Shown here: one piece after another, positions 10,018 through 19,722 of the stretch
Position numbering within the stretch: position 1 is the first letter of the stretch
How the letters are laid out: each line of letters starts with the position of its first letter
Assembly: GCA_016705335.1 (NCBI GenBank)
Contig: JADIYN010000012.1
Coordinates: forward strand, 43,935 to 107,934
DNA from: Draconibacterium sp.
GTDB lineage: Bacteria; Bacteroidota; Bacteroidia; Bacteroidales; Prolixibacteraceae
Length of the DNA stretch: 64,000 nucleotides
Reading direction: 5' to 3'
The notes under the pieces: model-generated
What the model saw: the letters and a program-made list of their open reading frames with translations, nothing else
Told to the model about the DNA's origin: nothing
Database searches by the model: none
Position numbers and translations under genes: made by a program

Positions 10018-10094
10018 AAAAGTTCGAGATAAATTTATTGCGAAACAACAAATAAAGGTAATTTTGTTAGCATTGAAAACTAAAACTGAATGTT

Positions 10095-10574
10095 ATGAAA
10101 CGAGTATTTATTGTACGACATGCCAAAGCTGTTCCTTACGGTTACGAAGACGATTTTACACGCGATCTGACCGACAAAGGAGTTAGCGATGCCCAAAGAA
10201 TTGGCAGTGAATTAAAAAGCCTGAATATTGTACCCGATACAATGATTTCGAGTCCGGCAAACCGTGCGATTCAAACCGCCCTTATTTTTGCCGAAAGCAT
10301 GGGTTTCGATAAAAGAAACATTTTGAAAATTGAAAATATTTACCATGGTTTGACAACTTCAGAATTTTTGGATGTGATAAAAAAACTGCCAGAAACTACA
10401 AAAACCGCTTTCTTTTTCGGTCATAATCCTGGTTTTCACTATTTCGTAGATAATTTGCTTGATCGTTTTAATGATGATATGCCCACCTGCTCTACAGTTG
10501 CCATAGATTTTAATGTTGATTCGTGGAAAAAAGTGGAAGCACGAAGCGGGAAAAAGGCTTTTCAACTGGTGTGA
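10095..10574 (+). CDS. SixA-like histidine phosphatase
   Basis: Phosphohistidine/phosphoester phosphatase of 159 aa. It has the RHG-type catalytic motif RHAKA (His9), the second conserved arginine region SSPANRAIQTA and the second catalytic histidine in FFFGHNPGF. Length and the HNPG form match SixA, which dephosphorylates histidine phosphotransfer proteins in E. coli. The target here is unknown. It is divergent from the YfcE-type gene and about 120 bases upstream of rsmE. Confidence 0.85.
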   Translation: MKRVFIVRHAKAVPYGYEDDFTRDLTDKGVSDAQRIGSELKSLNIVPDTMISSPANRAIQTALIFAESMGFDKRNILKIENIYHGLTTSEFLDVIKKLPETTKTAFFFGHNPGFHYFVDNLLDRFNDDMPTCSTVAIDFNVDSWKKVEARSGKKAFQLV

Positions 10575-10696
10575 AAATGTTTAAATAATTACTTCACCTG
10601 TCTTCGCAGAAATGCTTAACAAGAGTTGTTTCTTAAAAATTATATTAGTTATTTTTCAACTTTAAACACTGAACCTTAAACTTTAAACTACTTTGT

Positions 10697-11398
10697 ATGC
10701 AATTATTTTATGTTCCAAATATTTCGGGTGCCGAAGTTACATTAGATGAAACCGAATCGAAACACGCAATTCGGGTTTTACGGCTGCAAAACGGTACCCA
10801 GGTAGAAATTATAGATGGTGCAGGTGGTTTTTACAAAGCTCAAATCACAGATGCAAACCCAAAAAAATGTCGTTTAAAAATTATTGAATCACAAAAAGAA
10901 TTTGGTAAAAAAGATTACCATTTGCACATTGCCATTGCACCCACAAAAAATAACGACCGCTATGAGTGGTTCCTCGAAAAAGCCACAGAAATCGGGATCG
11001 ATGAAATTACTCCACTTCTCACTTCTCATTCTGAAAGAAAAACAATAAATCCCGAACGGTTTGAAAAAATTCTGGTTTCGGCAATGAAACAATCGTTAAA
11101 AGCATATCTGCCAAAACTAAATGACATAACACATATCAGACAACTGGTTACCAACAATAAAACTGAAAACAGATTTATTGCCTACTGTGATGATATTCAA
11201 AAAACCCATTTAAAAGATTTGACAATACAGGGAAAAAATACTTTAATTTTAATAGGGCCTGAAGGCGATTTTAGCCCCGATGAAATTCAAATGGCAATGG
11301 AAAATGGATTTAAAGTTGTTTCGCTGGGTGAAGCACGATTGCGAACTGAAACTGCAGGAGTTGTTGCCTGCCACATTGTTAATTTGGTAAATGAATAA
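10697..11398 (+). CDS. rsmE: 16S rRNA (uracil-1498-N3)-methyltransferase
   Basis: Methylates N3 of U1498 in helix 44 of 16S rRNA using SAM. At 233 aa it is the usual length. The N-terminal PUA-like part contains KHAIRVLRLQNGTQVEIIDG; the SPOUT domain has ATEIGIDEITPL and SERKTINPER, and the trefoil-knot SAM site shows IGPEGDFSPDE and SLGEARLRTETAGV. The start is preceded by an AT-rich spacer, and DUF4159 follows after 46 bases. Confidence 0.95.
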   Translation: MQLFYVPNISGAEVTLDETESKHAIRVLRLQNGTQVEIIDGAGGFYKAQITDANPKKCRLKIIESQKEFGKKDYHLHIAIAPTKNNDRYEWFLEKATEIGIDEITPLLTSHSERKTINPERFEKILVSAMKQSLKAYLPKLNDITHIRQLVTNNKTENRFIAYCDDIQKTHLKDLTIQGKNTLILIGPEGDFSPDEIQMAMENGFKVVSLGEARLRTETAGVVACHIVNLVNE

Positions 11399-11444
11399 TG
11401 GGTATTCTCGGTAATACATTGTATTTTTCGGGAAAATTTAAAAG

Positions 11445-12098
11445 ATGAGAAATCTGACGATTGCTTTGCTGTTGATAATGTTCTCGGGTGCTTCCGCACA
11501 AAATCAGGGAGTAAAAATTGCTTTGTTAAAATACAGTGGTGGCGGCGACTGGTACGCAAACCCAACTTCGTTGCCCAATTTGATTACTTTCTGCAACAAC
11601 AACTTAAAAACCAACATTTACGCCGAACCATCAACTGTTGAACTGGGCACACCCGAAATCTTTAATTTCCCGTTTATTCATTGCACCGGCCATGGAAATA
11701 TTATTTTTTCAGAAAGCGAGGCAAACAATTTAAGAACTTATCTGGAAGGTGGTGGCTTTCTGCATGTTGACGACAATTACGGTCTGGATGAATATTTCAG
11801 AAGGGAAATGAAAAAAGTATTTCCCGAAAAAGAGCTGATGGAACTTCCACCGTCGCACCCTGTTTTTCATCAGAAATATACATTCAACGAGGGTTTGCCA
11901 AAAATTCATGAACACGATAAAAAACAACCCCAGGCGTTTGGTCTCTTTATTAATGACCGGATGGTTCTGCTTTATACTTACGAATGTGATTTGGGAGATG
12001 GCTGGGAAGATATCGACGTTCACAACGACCCCGAAGAAACAAGGTTAAAAGCCTTGAAAATGGGCGCAAATATTATTCAGTTTGTGTTTGGACAGTAA
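11445..12098 (+). CDS. DUF4159 domain protein, exported
   Basis: 217 aa with a signal peptide (LTIALLLIMFSGASAQ). The rest is one DUF4159 domain: KYSGGGDWYANPTSL, FPFIHCTGHGNIIFS, LEGGGFLHVDDNYG and the ELPPSHPVFH segment. The fold resembles glutamine-amidotransferase-like domains and the family is widespread in Bacteroidota, often near MoxR/DUF58 gene sets, which are absent here. Function unknown; probably periplasmic. It lies in the same direction and close to rsmE and the exonuclease. Confidence 0.85.
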   Translation: MRNLTIALLLIMFSGASAQNQGVKIALLKYSGGGDWYANPTSLPNLITFCNNNLKTNIYAEPSTVELGTPEIFNFPFIHCTGHGNIIFSESEANNLRTYLEGGGFLHVDDNYGLDEYFRREMKKVFPEKELMELPPSHPVFHQKYTFNEGLPKIHEHDKKQPQAFGLFINDRMVLLYTYECDLGDGWEDIDVHNDPEETRLKALKMGANIIQFVFGQ

Positions 12099-12197
12099 GG
12101 AAGGATTGAGCGATGGATTGAGGGATTGATAGAAAGAATGAGAGAAACCGGCTGATAACTTCATTTAAGAAATTTGACGAACTAAAAAATAAATTAA

Positions 12198-12750
12198 ATG
12201 TACTTATTCTTTGATACTGAAACCGGACTTCCCGGAACTGGGCCGGTTGAGTTAAAGGCCACGGTTGGTTCAACTTGCCTATTTGCATTTCGATGAAAAC
12301 GGTAATAGAATTTCAGGTGGCGATTTTATTATTAAACCCGAAGGTTTTAAAATCCCAACTGATGCTTCACGAATTCATGGAATCAGCAATGAAAAGGCAT
12401 TAAAAGAAGGAGTTTTACTTTCAGATGTTTTGCAAATTTTTCAAAATCTAATTGTTGATTCTGATATTCTTGTAGCACATAACATGAGTTTTGACGAAAA
12501 AATTGTTGGCGCAGAATTTTTACGTTTGGGAATGGAGAACTCAATTCCTGCAAAAAGAAAAATCTGTACAATGCAAAGTTCAACTAATTTTTGTGCCCTT
12601 ATTGGACCATATGGCTACAAATGGCCAAAACTTTCAGAATTACATTATAAACTTTTCAAAACCGGTTTTGAAGAAGCACACAACGCAGCAGTTGACATAA
12701 ATGCAACAGCAAAATGCTTTTGGGAATTGAGGCGATTAGGAAAATTATAG
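12198..12750 (+). CDS. DnaQ-like 3'-5' exonuclease, frameshifted
   Basis: DEDDh-type exonuclease of about 184 aa. Exo I is FFDTETG at the very N-terminus, Exo II is in VAHNMSFDEKIVGAEF, and Exo III is HNAAVDINATAKCF. Start ATG at 12198. The first 19 codons and the main body are in different frames; a one-base change in the AAA run near 12254 joins ...GPVELK to RPRLVQLAYLHFDENG, a family-typical junction. Exo I has DTETG where most relatives have DTETTG, so a codon may also be missing. Could act in repair or as a proofreading-like nuclease. Confidence 0.8.
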
Positions 12751-12845
12751 GCAATTTCTCAATTTAAAATTAAAACTATTGATAATTTACTTGTGCATTC
12801 AAGCATTCAGGAATTCACGCATTCAATTATTAACACATATTTTTT

Positions 12846-13421
12846 ATGAAAGTAGTTGCATTTAACGGAAGCCCGCGCAGAAAAGGGAACACTGAAATTC
12901 TAATCGGTGAAGTTTTCAAAATCCTTGAAAAAGAAGGTATTGAAACAGAAATGGTTCAACTTGGAAATAAACCGGTTCACGGTTGCACTGCGTGCGGAAA
13001 ATGCAGGGAAATCCAGAGTGGTAAATGTCACATAAAAAACGATCACCTGAATTATTGTATAGAGAAAATGGTTGAAGCAGATGGAATTATAATCGGTTCG
13101 CCGGTTTATTTTGCCGATGTTACACCTGAAATAAAAGCGCTGATTGATGTTGCAGGTTATGTTACCCGTTCCAATAATCATCTGCTGAAAAGAAAAGTCG
13201 GTGCGGGTGTAATAGCAGTGCGACGTGGTGGCGCGTTACATGCCTTTGAAACAATAAATAACTTTTTTCTAATCAGCCAAATGATTGTTCCGGGTTCGAG
13301 TTACTGGAATTTTGCTTTTGGACGAAATCCCGGCGAAGTTTTAAATGATGAAGAAGGAATGCAAACCATAAAAACACTTGCTGAAAACATGGCCTGGCTT
13401 TTAAAAAGATTGAGGGACTGA
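12846..13421 (+). CDS. NADPH-dependent FMN reductase / flavodoxin-family protein
   Basis: Cytoplasmic flavoprotein of 191 aa. The FMN phosphate loop is FNGSPRRKGNT at residues 5-15, the second flavin loop is IIIGSPVYFADVTPEIKAL, and GCTACGKCREIQSGKC at about residues 47-62 carries a Cys cluster found in the iron-sulfur-flavoprotein-like branch. Redox partner and substrate are unknown. Confidence 0.85.
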   Translation: MKVVAFNGSPRRKGNTEILIGEVFKILEKEGIETEMVQLGNKPVHGCTACGKCREIQSGKCHIKNDHLNYCIEKMVEADGIIIGSPVYFADVTPEIKALIDVAGYVTRSNNHLLKRKVGAGVIAVRRGGALHAFETINNFFLISQMIVPGSSYWNFAFGRNPGEVLNDEEGMQTIKTLAENMAWLLKRLRD

Positions 13422-13480
13422 GGACTGGGATGGGCTGAAAGTCAAAACAGCATTGGAAACCATAACCGGTAAGTGGAAAC

Positions 13481-13514
13481 AAAAAAGGCACCTGATTTCT
13501 CAGATGCCCTTTTT
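13481..13514. terminator. Bidirectional intrinsic terminator
   Basis: The stem GGCACCTGA (13487-13495) pairs with TCAGATGCC (13500-13508) with one mismatch. It is flanked by an A run on the left and CTTTTT on the right. It sits between the convergent flavoprotein gene and the coiled-coil lipoprotein gene and can serve both. Confidence 0.8.
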
Positions 13515-13529
13515 CAATGTTTTATTGAA

Positions 13530-14408
13530 TTAATCGGTAAGAACCACCAAATATTTCGAAGCTTTCCAAAACTCCGAAGTGTTGTCGATAAATAAAGTAT
13601 CGCCTTGTTTTTTACCTGTAAAATGAAAAGTTCCTTCAGGATGAACTGTAATCAATTCGGCTTTTTTGGCCATTAATCTTAGAAAATCAAAATTGCGGAT
13701 ATCTATTTCTGTAAAATAATCTTTGTTAAAATCCTTTTTCATCACAGCAGTTTTACCAATACCAATAACACCGCCGCTTTTCTCGATTATACCATTCTCC
13801 TTGAGTTCCTTCATAGTACCAAACGCATAGTATGCTTTGTTAAGCGACTCCATTTGCGTATCTATTATCTGCGATTTTTGCTGGCTCAAATTTTCAACCT
13901 CTAATATTTTTTGGTTTAACTGTGTAATATCAACATTAAGCTTTTTAACTTCAGTAGTTAAATCAGCAATAACAATATCCTGTTCATTAGCTTGTGCTTC
14001 CATGTTTTTTATCATCAATTCCAAACCCGCAATCGTTTCATTTAGATCTGTAATTTTCAAATTGGCATTCTTCAATTTTTTTTGCAAAGAAGCTGTAAGC
14101 TCTTTATTCTTTTGCAACAATTGGTGCAACATTGCAATATCTTCAATAATCCTTTGTTTCTGGCTTGCATTCAGTTCGCGGTTGCTGCCCGACTGCACCG
14201 AAACAATTTTTTCCAATTGTTTAATTGAATCAAGGTTTGCCTGAATTGCACCAAAATCATTCAAAAATGACGCAATTGAAGAATCCCTGTAAGCAGTTAC
14301 CTGCTCAAGGCTGTCTTTCGTTATCATTAGGCTTTGTGCATCTTTTTTATAATTATGGCACGCACTAAATACCATTATTCCTAATACTAAAAAAACTAAC
14401 TTTCTCAT
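13530..14408 (-). CDS. Coiled-coil lipoprotein, hypothetical
   Basis: 292 aa lipoprotein: signal LVFLVLGIMVFSAC with lipobox Cys at residue 17. Residues about 60-200 are a long heptad-rich coiled coil (KNKELTASLQKKLKNANL, then LTTEVKKLNVDITQLNQ). A small globular C-terminus follows (MKKDFNKDYFTEIDIRNF to KASKYLVVLTD). The layout matches a common Bacteroidota family sometimes named Cbp1-type collagen-binding adhesin; I treat that name as tentative. Likely anchored in the outer membrane facing the periplasm. Confidence 0.75.
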   Translation of the reverse strand: MRKLVFLVLGIMVFSACHNYKKDAQSLMITKDSLEQVTAYRDSSIASFLNDFGAIQANLDSIKQLEKIVSVQSGSNRELNASQKQRIIEDIAMLHQLLQKNKELTASLQKKLKNANLKITDLNETIAGLELMIKNMEAQANEQDIVIADLTTEVKKLNVDITQLNQKILEVENLSQQKSQIIDTQMESLNKAYYAFGTMKELKENGIIEKSGGVIGIGKTAVMKKDFNKDYFTEIDIRNFDFLRLMAKKAELITVHPEGTFHFTGKKQGDTLFIDNTSEFWKASKYLVVLTD

Positions 14409-14558
14409 TTTACTTTATTTTTCTTTATTATTAAATCCAAATTTAAAGGCAAAATTAATCTAAATTTTGCTTACTTAATAGAACCTTCTGAAAACTAATT
14501 TATTGTATTTGAAAATTAAAATGATTTTTAACCTGGTTCAAAATTATTTATAAAACAA

Positions 14559-14587
14559 AAGCCCTTTTGTAATGAACAAAAGAGCTT
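14559..14587 (-). terminator. Intrinsic terminator of pfp
   Basis: AAGCTCTTTTG pairs with CAAAAGGGCTT (one mismatch) as read on the minus strand, followed by TTTGTTTTA. It lies just downstream of the pfp stop codon at 14611. Confidence 0.75.
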
Positions 14588-14610
14588 CTATTCCAATATC
14601 TGTGTTAAAA

Positions 14611-16263
14611 TTATGCCTGTTCCAACTTCAGCGTTTCAGTGGTTTGGTCGCATACTTCGGTTGGGCCAAAGTATTGAATAGGTCCGGGGTATATAAATTG
14701 TGTACTGTTTGCCCACTCACCACGTTTTTTAATAAAATATTTATAAGGTGCACCATCCAGTTCAACCAATGCTTTTTGAATAACAGGTTTCATGTGGCCA
14801 TGTCGTTTTTCCATGTTCATCATCATTGTAATTGGCACTCCACCAGCAATCCACTCATCAGCAGCGGCGGTTAAATTACGCACAGATGCCATGTAACCGG
14901 TTTTACCTTCTGAAATTAAAACAGATGCTGTAAAACCCAGTGAGTAGCAATAATCGGCATCAAAATTTGAAGGTGCAGCACAACGTCCTTCATAACCAAA
15001 GAAATGGTATTGCGCACCAAATTTACCTGAAAAACTACCTTCTTTTTTCATCTCATCAAGTTTTACTTTAACCATTTCACCAAGTAATTTCTCGGTTTCA
15101 ATTAATGAAACCTGAACGTTTCCGTGCGGATCACGGTCGAGCGTTAGCTGGTTGGCAATGCCAAGAGGAAGAGATTTAAAAACGGCTGCCGATTCAGGTG
15201 AAATTTTTTCGATAATCCATTCCGGACGGTAGCTTTTTTTAATATTCTGAAAAATCTCGGCTGTTTTTGTTCCTTCGGCGAGAAGGTCATTCAATTCGCC
15301 AATCAAGATTTTCATTTCAGGAATAAATTCGATCAAACCTTCAGGAATCAATGCAACACCAAAATTATAGCCATGTTCAGCGCGTTTTGCGATAACTCCA
15401 GCCATGTATTCCACAATTTCGCCAAGTGTTTGTTTTTCCTTTGCCACTTCTTCCGAAATCAAAGTAATATTTGGCTGTGTTTTTAAAGCACATTCCAGTC
15501 CGATGTGTGAAGCAGACCGGCCCATCAACTTAATAAAATGCCAGTATTTTTTTGCTGAATTGGCGTCACGCTGGATATTTCCAATCAGTTCAGAATAAAC
15601 CTTTGTAGCTGTATCGAAACCGAAAGAAGTTTCAATCATCTCGTTTTTCAGGTCGCCGTCAATTGTTTTTGGGCAGCCGATTACCTGAACTCCGGCATTG
15701 TTTGCTGCATAATATTCAGCCAGAACACAGGCATTTGTATTTGAATCATCGCCACCAATTACAACTAAAGCGTTTAAACTCAAATCGCGCGCTACTTCCA
15801 AACCTTTATCAAATTGCTTGTGTTCCTCCAATTTGGTCCTACCTGAACCAATAATATCGAAACCACCTGTATTCCTGTATTCATCGATTATTTCGGCAGT
15901 GAGTTCAATATAATCATGGTCAACCAATCCACCGGGGCCACCTAAAAATCCATACAATTTACTTTTAGAATTTATTTTTTTTATACCGTCAAAAATTCCT
16001 GAAATAACGTTATGTCCGCCCGGCGCCTGTCCACCCGACAATATAACACCTACATTTACAGGGTCTTTGTCTGACTTTTCGTTTCCCTCTTCAAAGGTTA
16101 TCAAAGGCATACCATAGGTATTTGGGAAAAGTTCAGCAATTTCTTTTTGGTCGGCAACCGATTCGGTTTTAGCACCAACAACAAGTTTTGCGGCTCCTAT
16201 CAACGATTTTGGAAGTTTAGGCTGATATTTTGCCCTTTCCTTTTGTAAAGCACTAATATTCAT
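14611..16263 (-). CDS. pfp: Diphosphate-fructose-6-phosphate 1-phosphotransferase (PPi-PFK, long form)
   Basis: Reversible PPi-dependent phosphofructokinase of 550 aa, using pyrophosphate to turn fructose-6-P into fructose-1,6-bisphosphate. The phosphate loop is [20 protein letters not shown] at residues 160-165 has Asp where ATP enzymes have Gly, the mark of PPi use. The substrate loop is PKTIDGD at 188-194, followed by [15 protein letters not shown] chose the ATG at 16263 ([16 protein letters not shown]), the usual start of the family, over an upstream one at 16296. It lies 139 bases behind nagB, whose product is fructose-6-P, so it can complete amino-sugar entry into glycolysis. Confidence 0.94.
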   Translation of the reverse strand: MNISALQKERAKYQPKLPKSLIGAAKLVVGAKTESVADQKEIAELFPNTYGMPLITFEEGNEKSDKDPVNVGVILSGGQAPGGHNVISGIFDGIKKINSKSKLYGFLGGPGGLVDHDYIELTAEIIDEYRNTGGFDIIGSGRTKLEEHKQFDKGLEVARDLSLNALVVIGGDDSNTNACVLAEYYAANNAGVQVIGCPKTIDGDLKNEMIETSFGFDTATKVYSELIGNIQRDANSAKKYWHFIKLMGRSASHIGLECALKTQPNITLISEEVAKEKQTLGEIVEYMAGVIAKRAEHGYNFGVALIPEGLIEFIPEMKILIGELNDLLAEGTKTAEIFQNIKKSYRPEWIIEKISPESAAVFKSLPLGIANQLTLDRDPHGNVQVSLIETEKLLGEMVKVKLDEMKKEGSFSGKFGAQYHFFGYEGRCAAPSNFDADYCYSLGFTASVLISEGKTGYMASVRNLTAAADEWIAGGVPITMMMNMEKRHGHMKPVIQKALVELDGAPYKYFIKKRGEWANSTQFIYPGPIQYFGPTEVCDQTTETLKLEQA

Positions 16264-16401
16264 ATGATTCAAATTTAATTGATTTATTTTTTTCAAGCGA
16301 AATCAAAAGTAATGGAATTTAAAAAGCTAAACTATCAACAGCGATTTTCTTTTGTTGATTTAAAGTAAAGTTAAAAGCACAAACAGATGCGGCGGATTCA
16401 G

Positions 16402-17156
16402 TCACAACTTCGAAGCGGAGTTTTTATCCAAAAACAGAATTGTATCAGCGTGCGTTCGTAGAATGGTTGCCGGACAAGCCGTTGAAATTTCTGCATTTAT
16501 TGTGTTGAAAACTGCTTCTGCCTTTCTTTCATCGGGAACCACACAACTTATATGTTTGCAATTCAAAATTGCAGGAATTGTCAATGAAAGTGCATGAGTT
16601 GGTACATCGTCAAACGCAGGAAACCAACCTTCACCGAGTTGCTGTTTACGGCAGGCTTCATCAAGTTCAACCACTTTCACAAGTTTTGGGTCATTAAAAT
16701 CGGCTACAGGCGGGTCGTTAAAAGCAATGTGCCCGTTTTCGCCAATTCCGATGCAGGCAACATCAACAGGATGGATTTTCAGCAACGCTTCATATTTGCA
16801 ACCGCCGCTTCAACATCAGTTGCATCTCCTTCCAAATAATATATTTTTTTAGGTTGAACTTTATCCAAAATTCTTTCTTTCAGGTATTTTCTGAAACTTG
16901 CAGGATGAGTAACCGGCATTCCCCTGTATTCATCGAGATGAAAGACTGTTATTTTATCCCAGTCAATTTTCTGTATTTGCAGGTGTCCCAAAAACGAAAA
17001 CTGGGAGGCACCGGTTGCTAAAATCAGGTTGGCGAAACCTTTTTGTGAGATTGCTTTTTGAAGTAAGCCTGCAACAGAAATCGCTGCTGCTTTTCCCATT
17101 TCATCACCATTTTCATAAACTTCTATTTTGAGTTTATCTTTTTGAATTTTTTTCAT
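16402..17156 (-). CDS. nagB: Glucosamine-6-phosphate deaminase, frameshifted
   Basis: Converts glucosamine-6-P to fructose-6-P and ammonia in the cytoplasm. It shows the sugar-isomerase fold ILATGASQFSFLGHL, FHLDEYRGMPVTHPASFR, then GIGENGHIAFNDPP and the C-terminal ATILRTHADTILFLD. The frame breaks at 16795-16797, where a coding-strand A run is one short. Repaired it reads VAKYEALLKIHPVDVACIGI and gives about 252 aa, normal for NagB. I chose ATG 17156 (MKKIQKDKLKIEVYENG). It lies 46 bases behind the NRAMP-like gene and belongs to the same operon as nagA. Confidence 0.9.
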
Positions 17157-17202
17157 TTTTGTTGCTTTCAAATTATTCAAATCGTTTTTTTTAATCTTCC
17201 GG

Positions 17203-18435
17203 TTAAATCAAATCTGCAATCGCATAGTAGGTTGTTAAAAAAGAAAACAAAATAACAGCAATTACTCCCAAATTCACTTTCCAGCCTGAAATATACCTGT
17301 TCATTAAATTCTTCCTGTTTAGTAAAATTAAAATTGGAATGGCGACAGCAGGCAAAATACAGGCTTGAAATGCCTGTGAAAAAATCATAAGTGCAGGTGG
17401 GCTTTGTTTCAGGAAAACCGATCCAAATGCAAAAAACAATCCCACCAACATTAACCACCGATACATGGGCGACCTAATATCACGCGGTTTTCCCAAATAA
17501 TCGGACATCAACCAGGGTGCAATTAAAACAATTGGAAAATGGTTGAAAGTCCGGCGCCAGTAATTCAATAATTAAAATTATTGCTGCAAATTTTCCTCCA
17601 AGCGGCTCAAACAACGAAATCATTTCGAGTGTGTTATCCAGTTTCAAGCCCATAACATTTAGCGTTCCGGCAGCAACTGCCATTATAATTCCACTCAGAA
17701 AAAGCATCATAAAAGCCGAAACAAAGGCATCCTTTTTCTCTGCTTTCAGGTTATTTACGTTCCATCCTTTTTCGGCAACAACAGTACTTCGCATAATAAA
17801 AACAGCTGCCGAGCACGTTGTCCCGGCCATAGCAGCAATCAAACCCATTGCTCCCGGTTTGTCGGGAACTGTGGGAACCATGCCCTTCACAATTGCCATA
17901 AAATCAGGTTTCAACATAAAAAACACAACAACAAAACAGATTCCCATTAGGATGACAAAAACAGTCAATACTTTTTCGAACTGCTTGTAACGGCCAAACC
18001 AGAGGAGAATATACATCAAAACCACAATAATCAGAATTATCCATACAGTTTGAATGGTTTTTCCGCCTGAAACAATTCTAATTCCTTCCTGCAACAATTC
18101 AGCAACAATTCCCATTACGCCCATTAATGCTAGTAATTCACCAATAATTAAAGCTACAAAAATGTAAAGTGCAAGTATCCAGCCATATTTGAACTCAGAT
18201 TTTATATTGAAAAGCGCTGTTTTGCCGGTTACTAAAGTTACTTTCCCGTAGGCGACCATCAGTACAAAAGTAAAAACACACGATAAAACAAGCGCCCAAA
18301 ACAACGACATGCCATACTCAGCACCAGATTTGGCCATAGTTGTAACACTTCCTGTACCAATATTGTATCCGATCAAAAAAGGCCGGGGCCAACTGAAGCG
18401 AAAGCAATTAAAATTTTCTTCGATATGTTTTTCAT
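17203..18435 (-). CDS. NRAMP-family transporter lacking canonical metal motifs, three frameshifts
   Basis: Polytopic inner-membrane protein of about 411 aa with the NRAMP/LeuT fold. TM1 reads GPGLFLIGYNIGTGSVTT, so the metal-binding DPGN is replaced by NIGT. The TM6 region AGTTCSAAVFIMRSTVV lacks the MPH motif. Frame breaks at 18375-18380 (A run one short), 17557-17558 and 17534-17535 (each one base short) join MKNISKKILIAFASVGPGLF, the core, and FPIVLIAPWLMSDYLGKP into one protein. It sits between nagA and nagB, so it may carry an amino sugar or something other than Mn or Fe; that is inference from position and missing motifs. Confidence 0.82.
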
Positions 18436-18473
18436 TTTATTTAGTCAGGTAATTTAAATTGTTGAGATTTATT

Positions 18474-19721
18474 TTACTGCTCAAAAACTTTCTCGCCTGC
18501 GACAAAAGTCTGCTGAACATTTACAACAAAATCATCTAAAGTGAACAAAACGAAATCTGCCCGTTTTCCGACTTCCAGAACTCCGCGATCATCAAGTTTA
18601 TATAACTTTGCCGGATTGGTACTTGACATTTGAATGGCATCTTTCAGAGAGCAACCAGTAACTTCCATAACATGTCCAACTCCCTTTGTAATTGGTGAGG
18701 CTGAACCGTAAAGAACATTTTGTGCCGGATAATATAACTTACCTTCCTTTGTTAATTCAATTGTTTCTCCGGTTTCAGTTTTGTATTGTCCTGGCTCAAG
18801 TGCTGCATAACTTGTCACATCAGATGTAATAATGGTTTTGTCAACCCCTTTTGTTTTATAAAAAACCTTTATTTCTTCAGGTAACAAATGAAAACCATCA
18901 CAAATAATACTGATCATCAAATCGTCATTGGCCAGTTGCGGCCAGAGCGGATTAACATGGCGGTTAATCATATTTGCACATCCATTTCCCAGATGTGTTG
19001 AAGTTTTTGCTCCATTTTTAACTGCCAAATCAAGTTGTTCTTTACTTGCATTGTGGTGACCAACTGCTACAACAATTCCCTTTTCGCTGCATTTTTTTAT
19101 AAAATCCTGAGCTCCTTCCAATTCAGGTGCAATGGTTACCTGCAAAATTTTTCCATTTGCAGCCTTGTACATTTCCATAAATTCATTCCAATTTGGTAAT
19201 CGCACGAATTGTTTTGGGTGCGCGCCGCGGTATCCGTCTTCAGGGTTTATGTAAGGACCTTCCAAATGAAAACCGGGGATTGAACCACGCAACTTTTCAT
19301 CACTTACAGAATTTGCCAAAATCGCAAAATTCCGAACCAAAACCTCCTGACTGTTTGTTGTTAAAGTTGGCAGATAGGTTGTTACTCCTTTTTTCCAAAG
19401 TTCAGCAGTTGCTTTTTCAATTCCTTCTTTTGTTAAATCACTTTCGCCAAAAGCAAACGAAACGCCCGCAAAGCCGTTGACCTGGTTATCGAAAAATCCG
19501 GGTGCAATGTATATTTTGCTGTTTTCATCCTTCAACTTTTGAATTGATTTTATTTCGGTGATCTTGCCGTTTTCAATTTTGATTTGAACGGGTTTTCCGG
19601 TAGCATAATGAATTCCTTCGATCATTTGCTGCGCATTTATTTGGTTTAACGATACAAGGAATACTGAAATGAATAGTAATCCAACAACTTTAAAATTTCT
19701 TAATCTCATTTTTCCTTTCAT
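18474..19721 (-). CDS. nagA: N-acetylglucosamine-6-phosphate deacetylase with signal peptide
   Basis: Amidohydrolase of 415 aa that removes acetate from GlcNAc-6-P. It has PGFFDNQVNGFAG near the N-terminus, FHLEGPY, VAVGHHNAS, STHLGNGCANM, CDGFHL and the catalytic Asp in IITSDVTSY. The N-terminus is unusual: MRLRNFKVVGLLFISVFLVS followed by LNQINAQQ looks like a cleavable signal peptide, while NagA is normally cytoplasmic. Either the protein acts in the periplasm on a different N-acyl substrate, or the signal is not used. It starts 2 bases after the stop of the Gfo/Idh gene and precedes the NRAMP-like gene. Confidence 0.88.
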   Translation of the reverse strand: MKGKMRLRNFKVVGLLFISVFLVSLNQINAQQMIEGIHYATGKPVQIKIENGKITEIKSIQKLKDENSKIYIAPGFFDNQVNGFAGVSFAFGESDLTKEGIEKATAELWKKGVTTYLPTLTTNSQEVLVRNFAILANSVSDEKLRGSIPGFHLEGPYINPEDGYRGAHPKQFVRLPNWNEFMEMYKAANGKILQVTIAPELEGAQDFIKKCSEKGIVVAVGHHNASKEQLDLAVKNGAKTSTHLGNGCANMINRHVNPLWPQLANDDLMISIICDGFHLLPEEIKVFYKTKGVDKTIITSDVTSYAALEPGQYKTETGETIELTKEGKLYYPAQNVLYGSASPITKGVGHVMEVTGCSLKDAIQMSSTNPAKLYKLDDRGVLEVGKRADFVLFTLDDFVVNVQQTFVAGEKVFEQ

Positions 19722-19722
19722 T

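Noticed and set aside
17177..17458. Minus-strand frame with several cysteines
   Set aside because: Runs out of frame with the C-terminal part of the NRAMP-like protein, which has family-typical helices.
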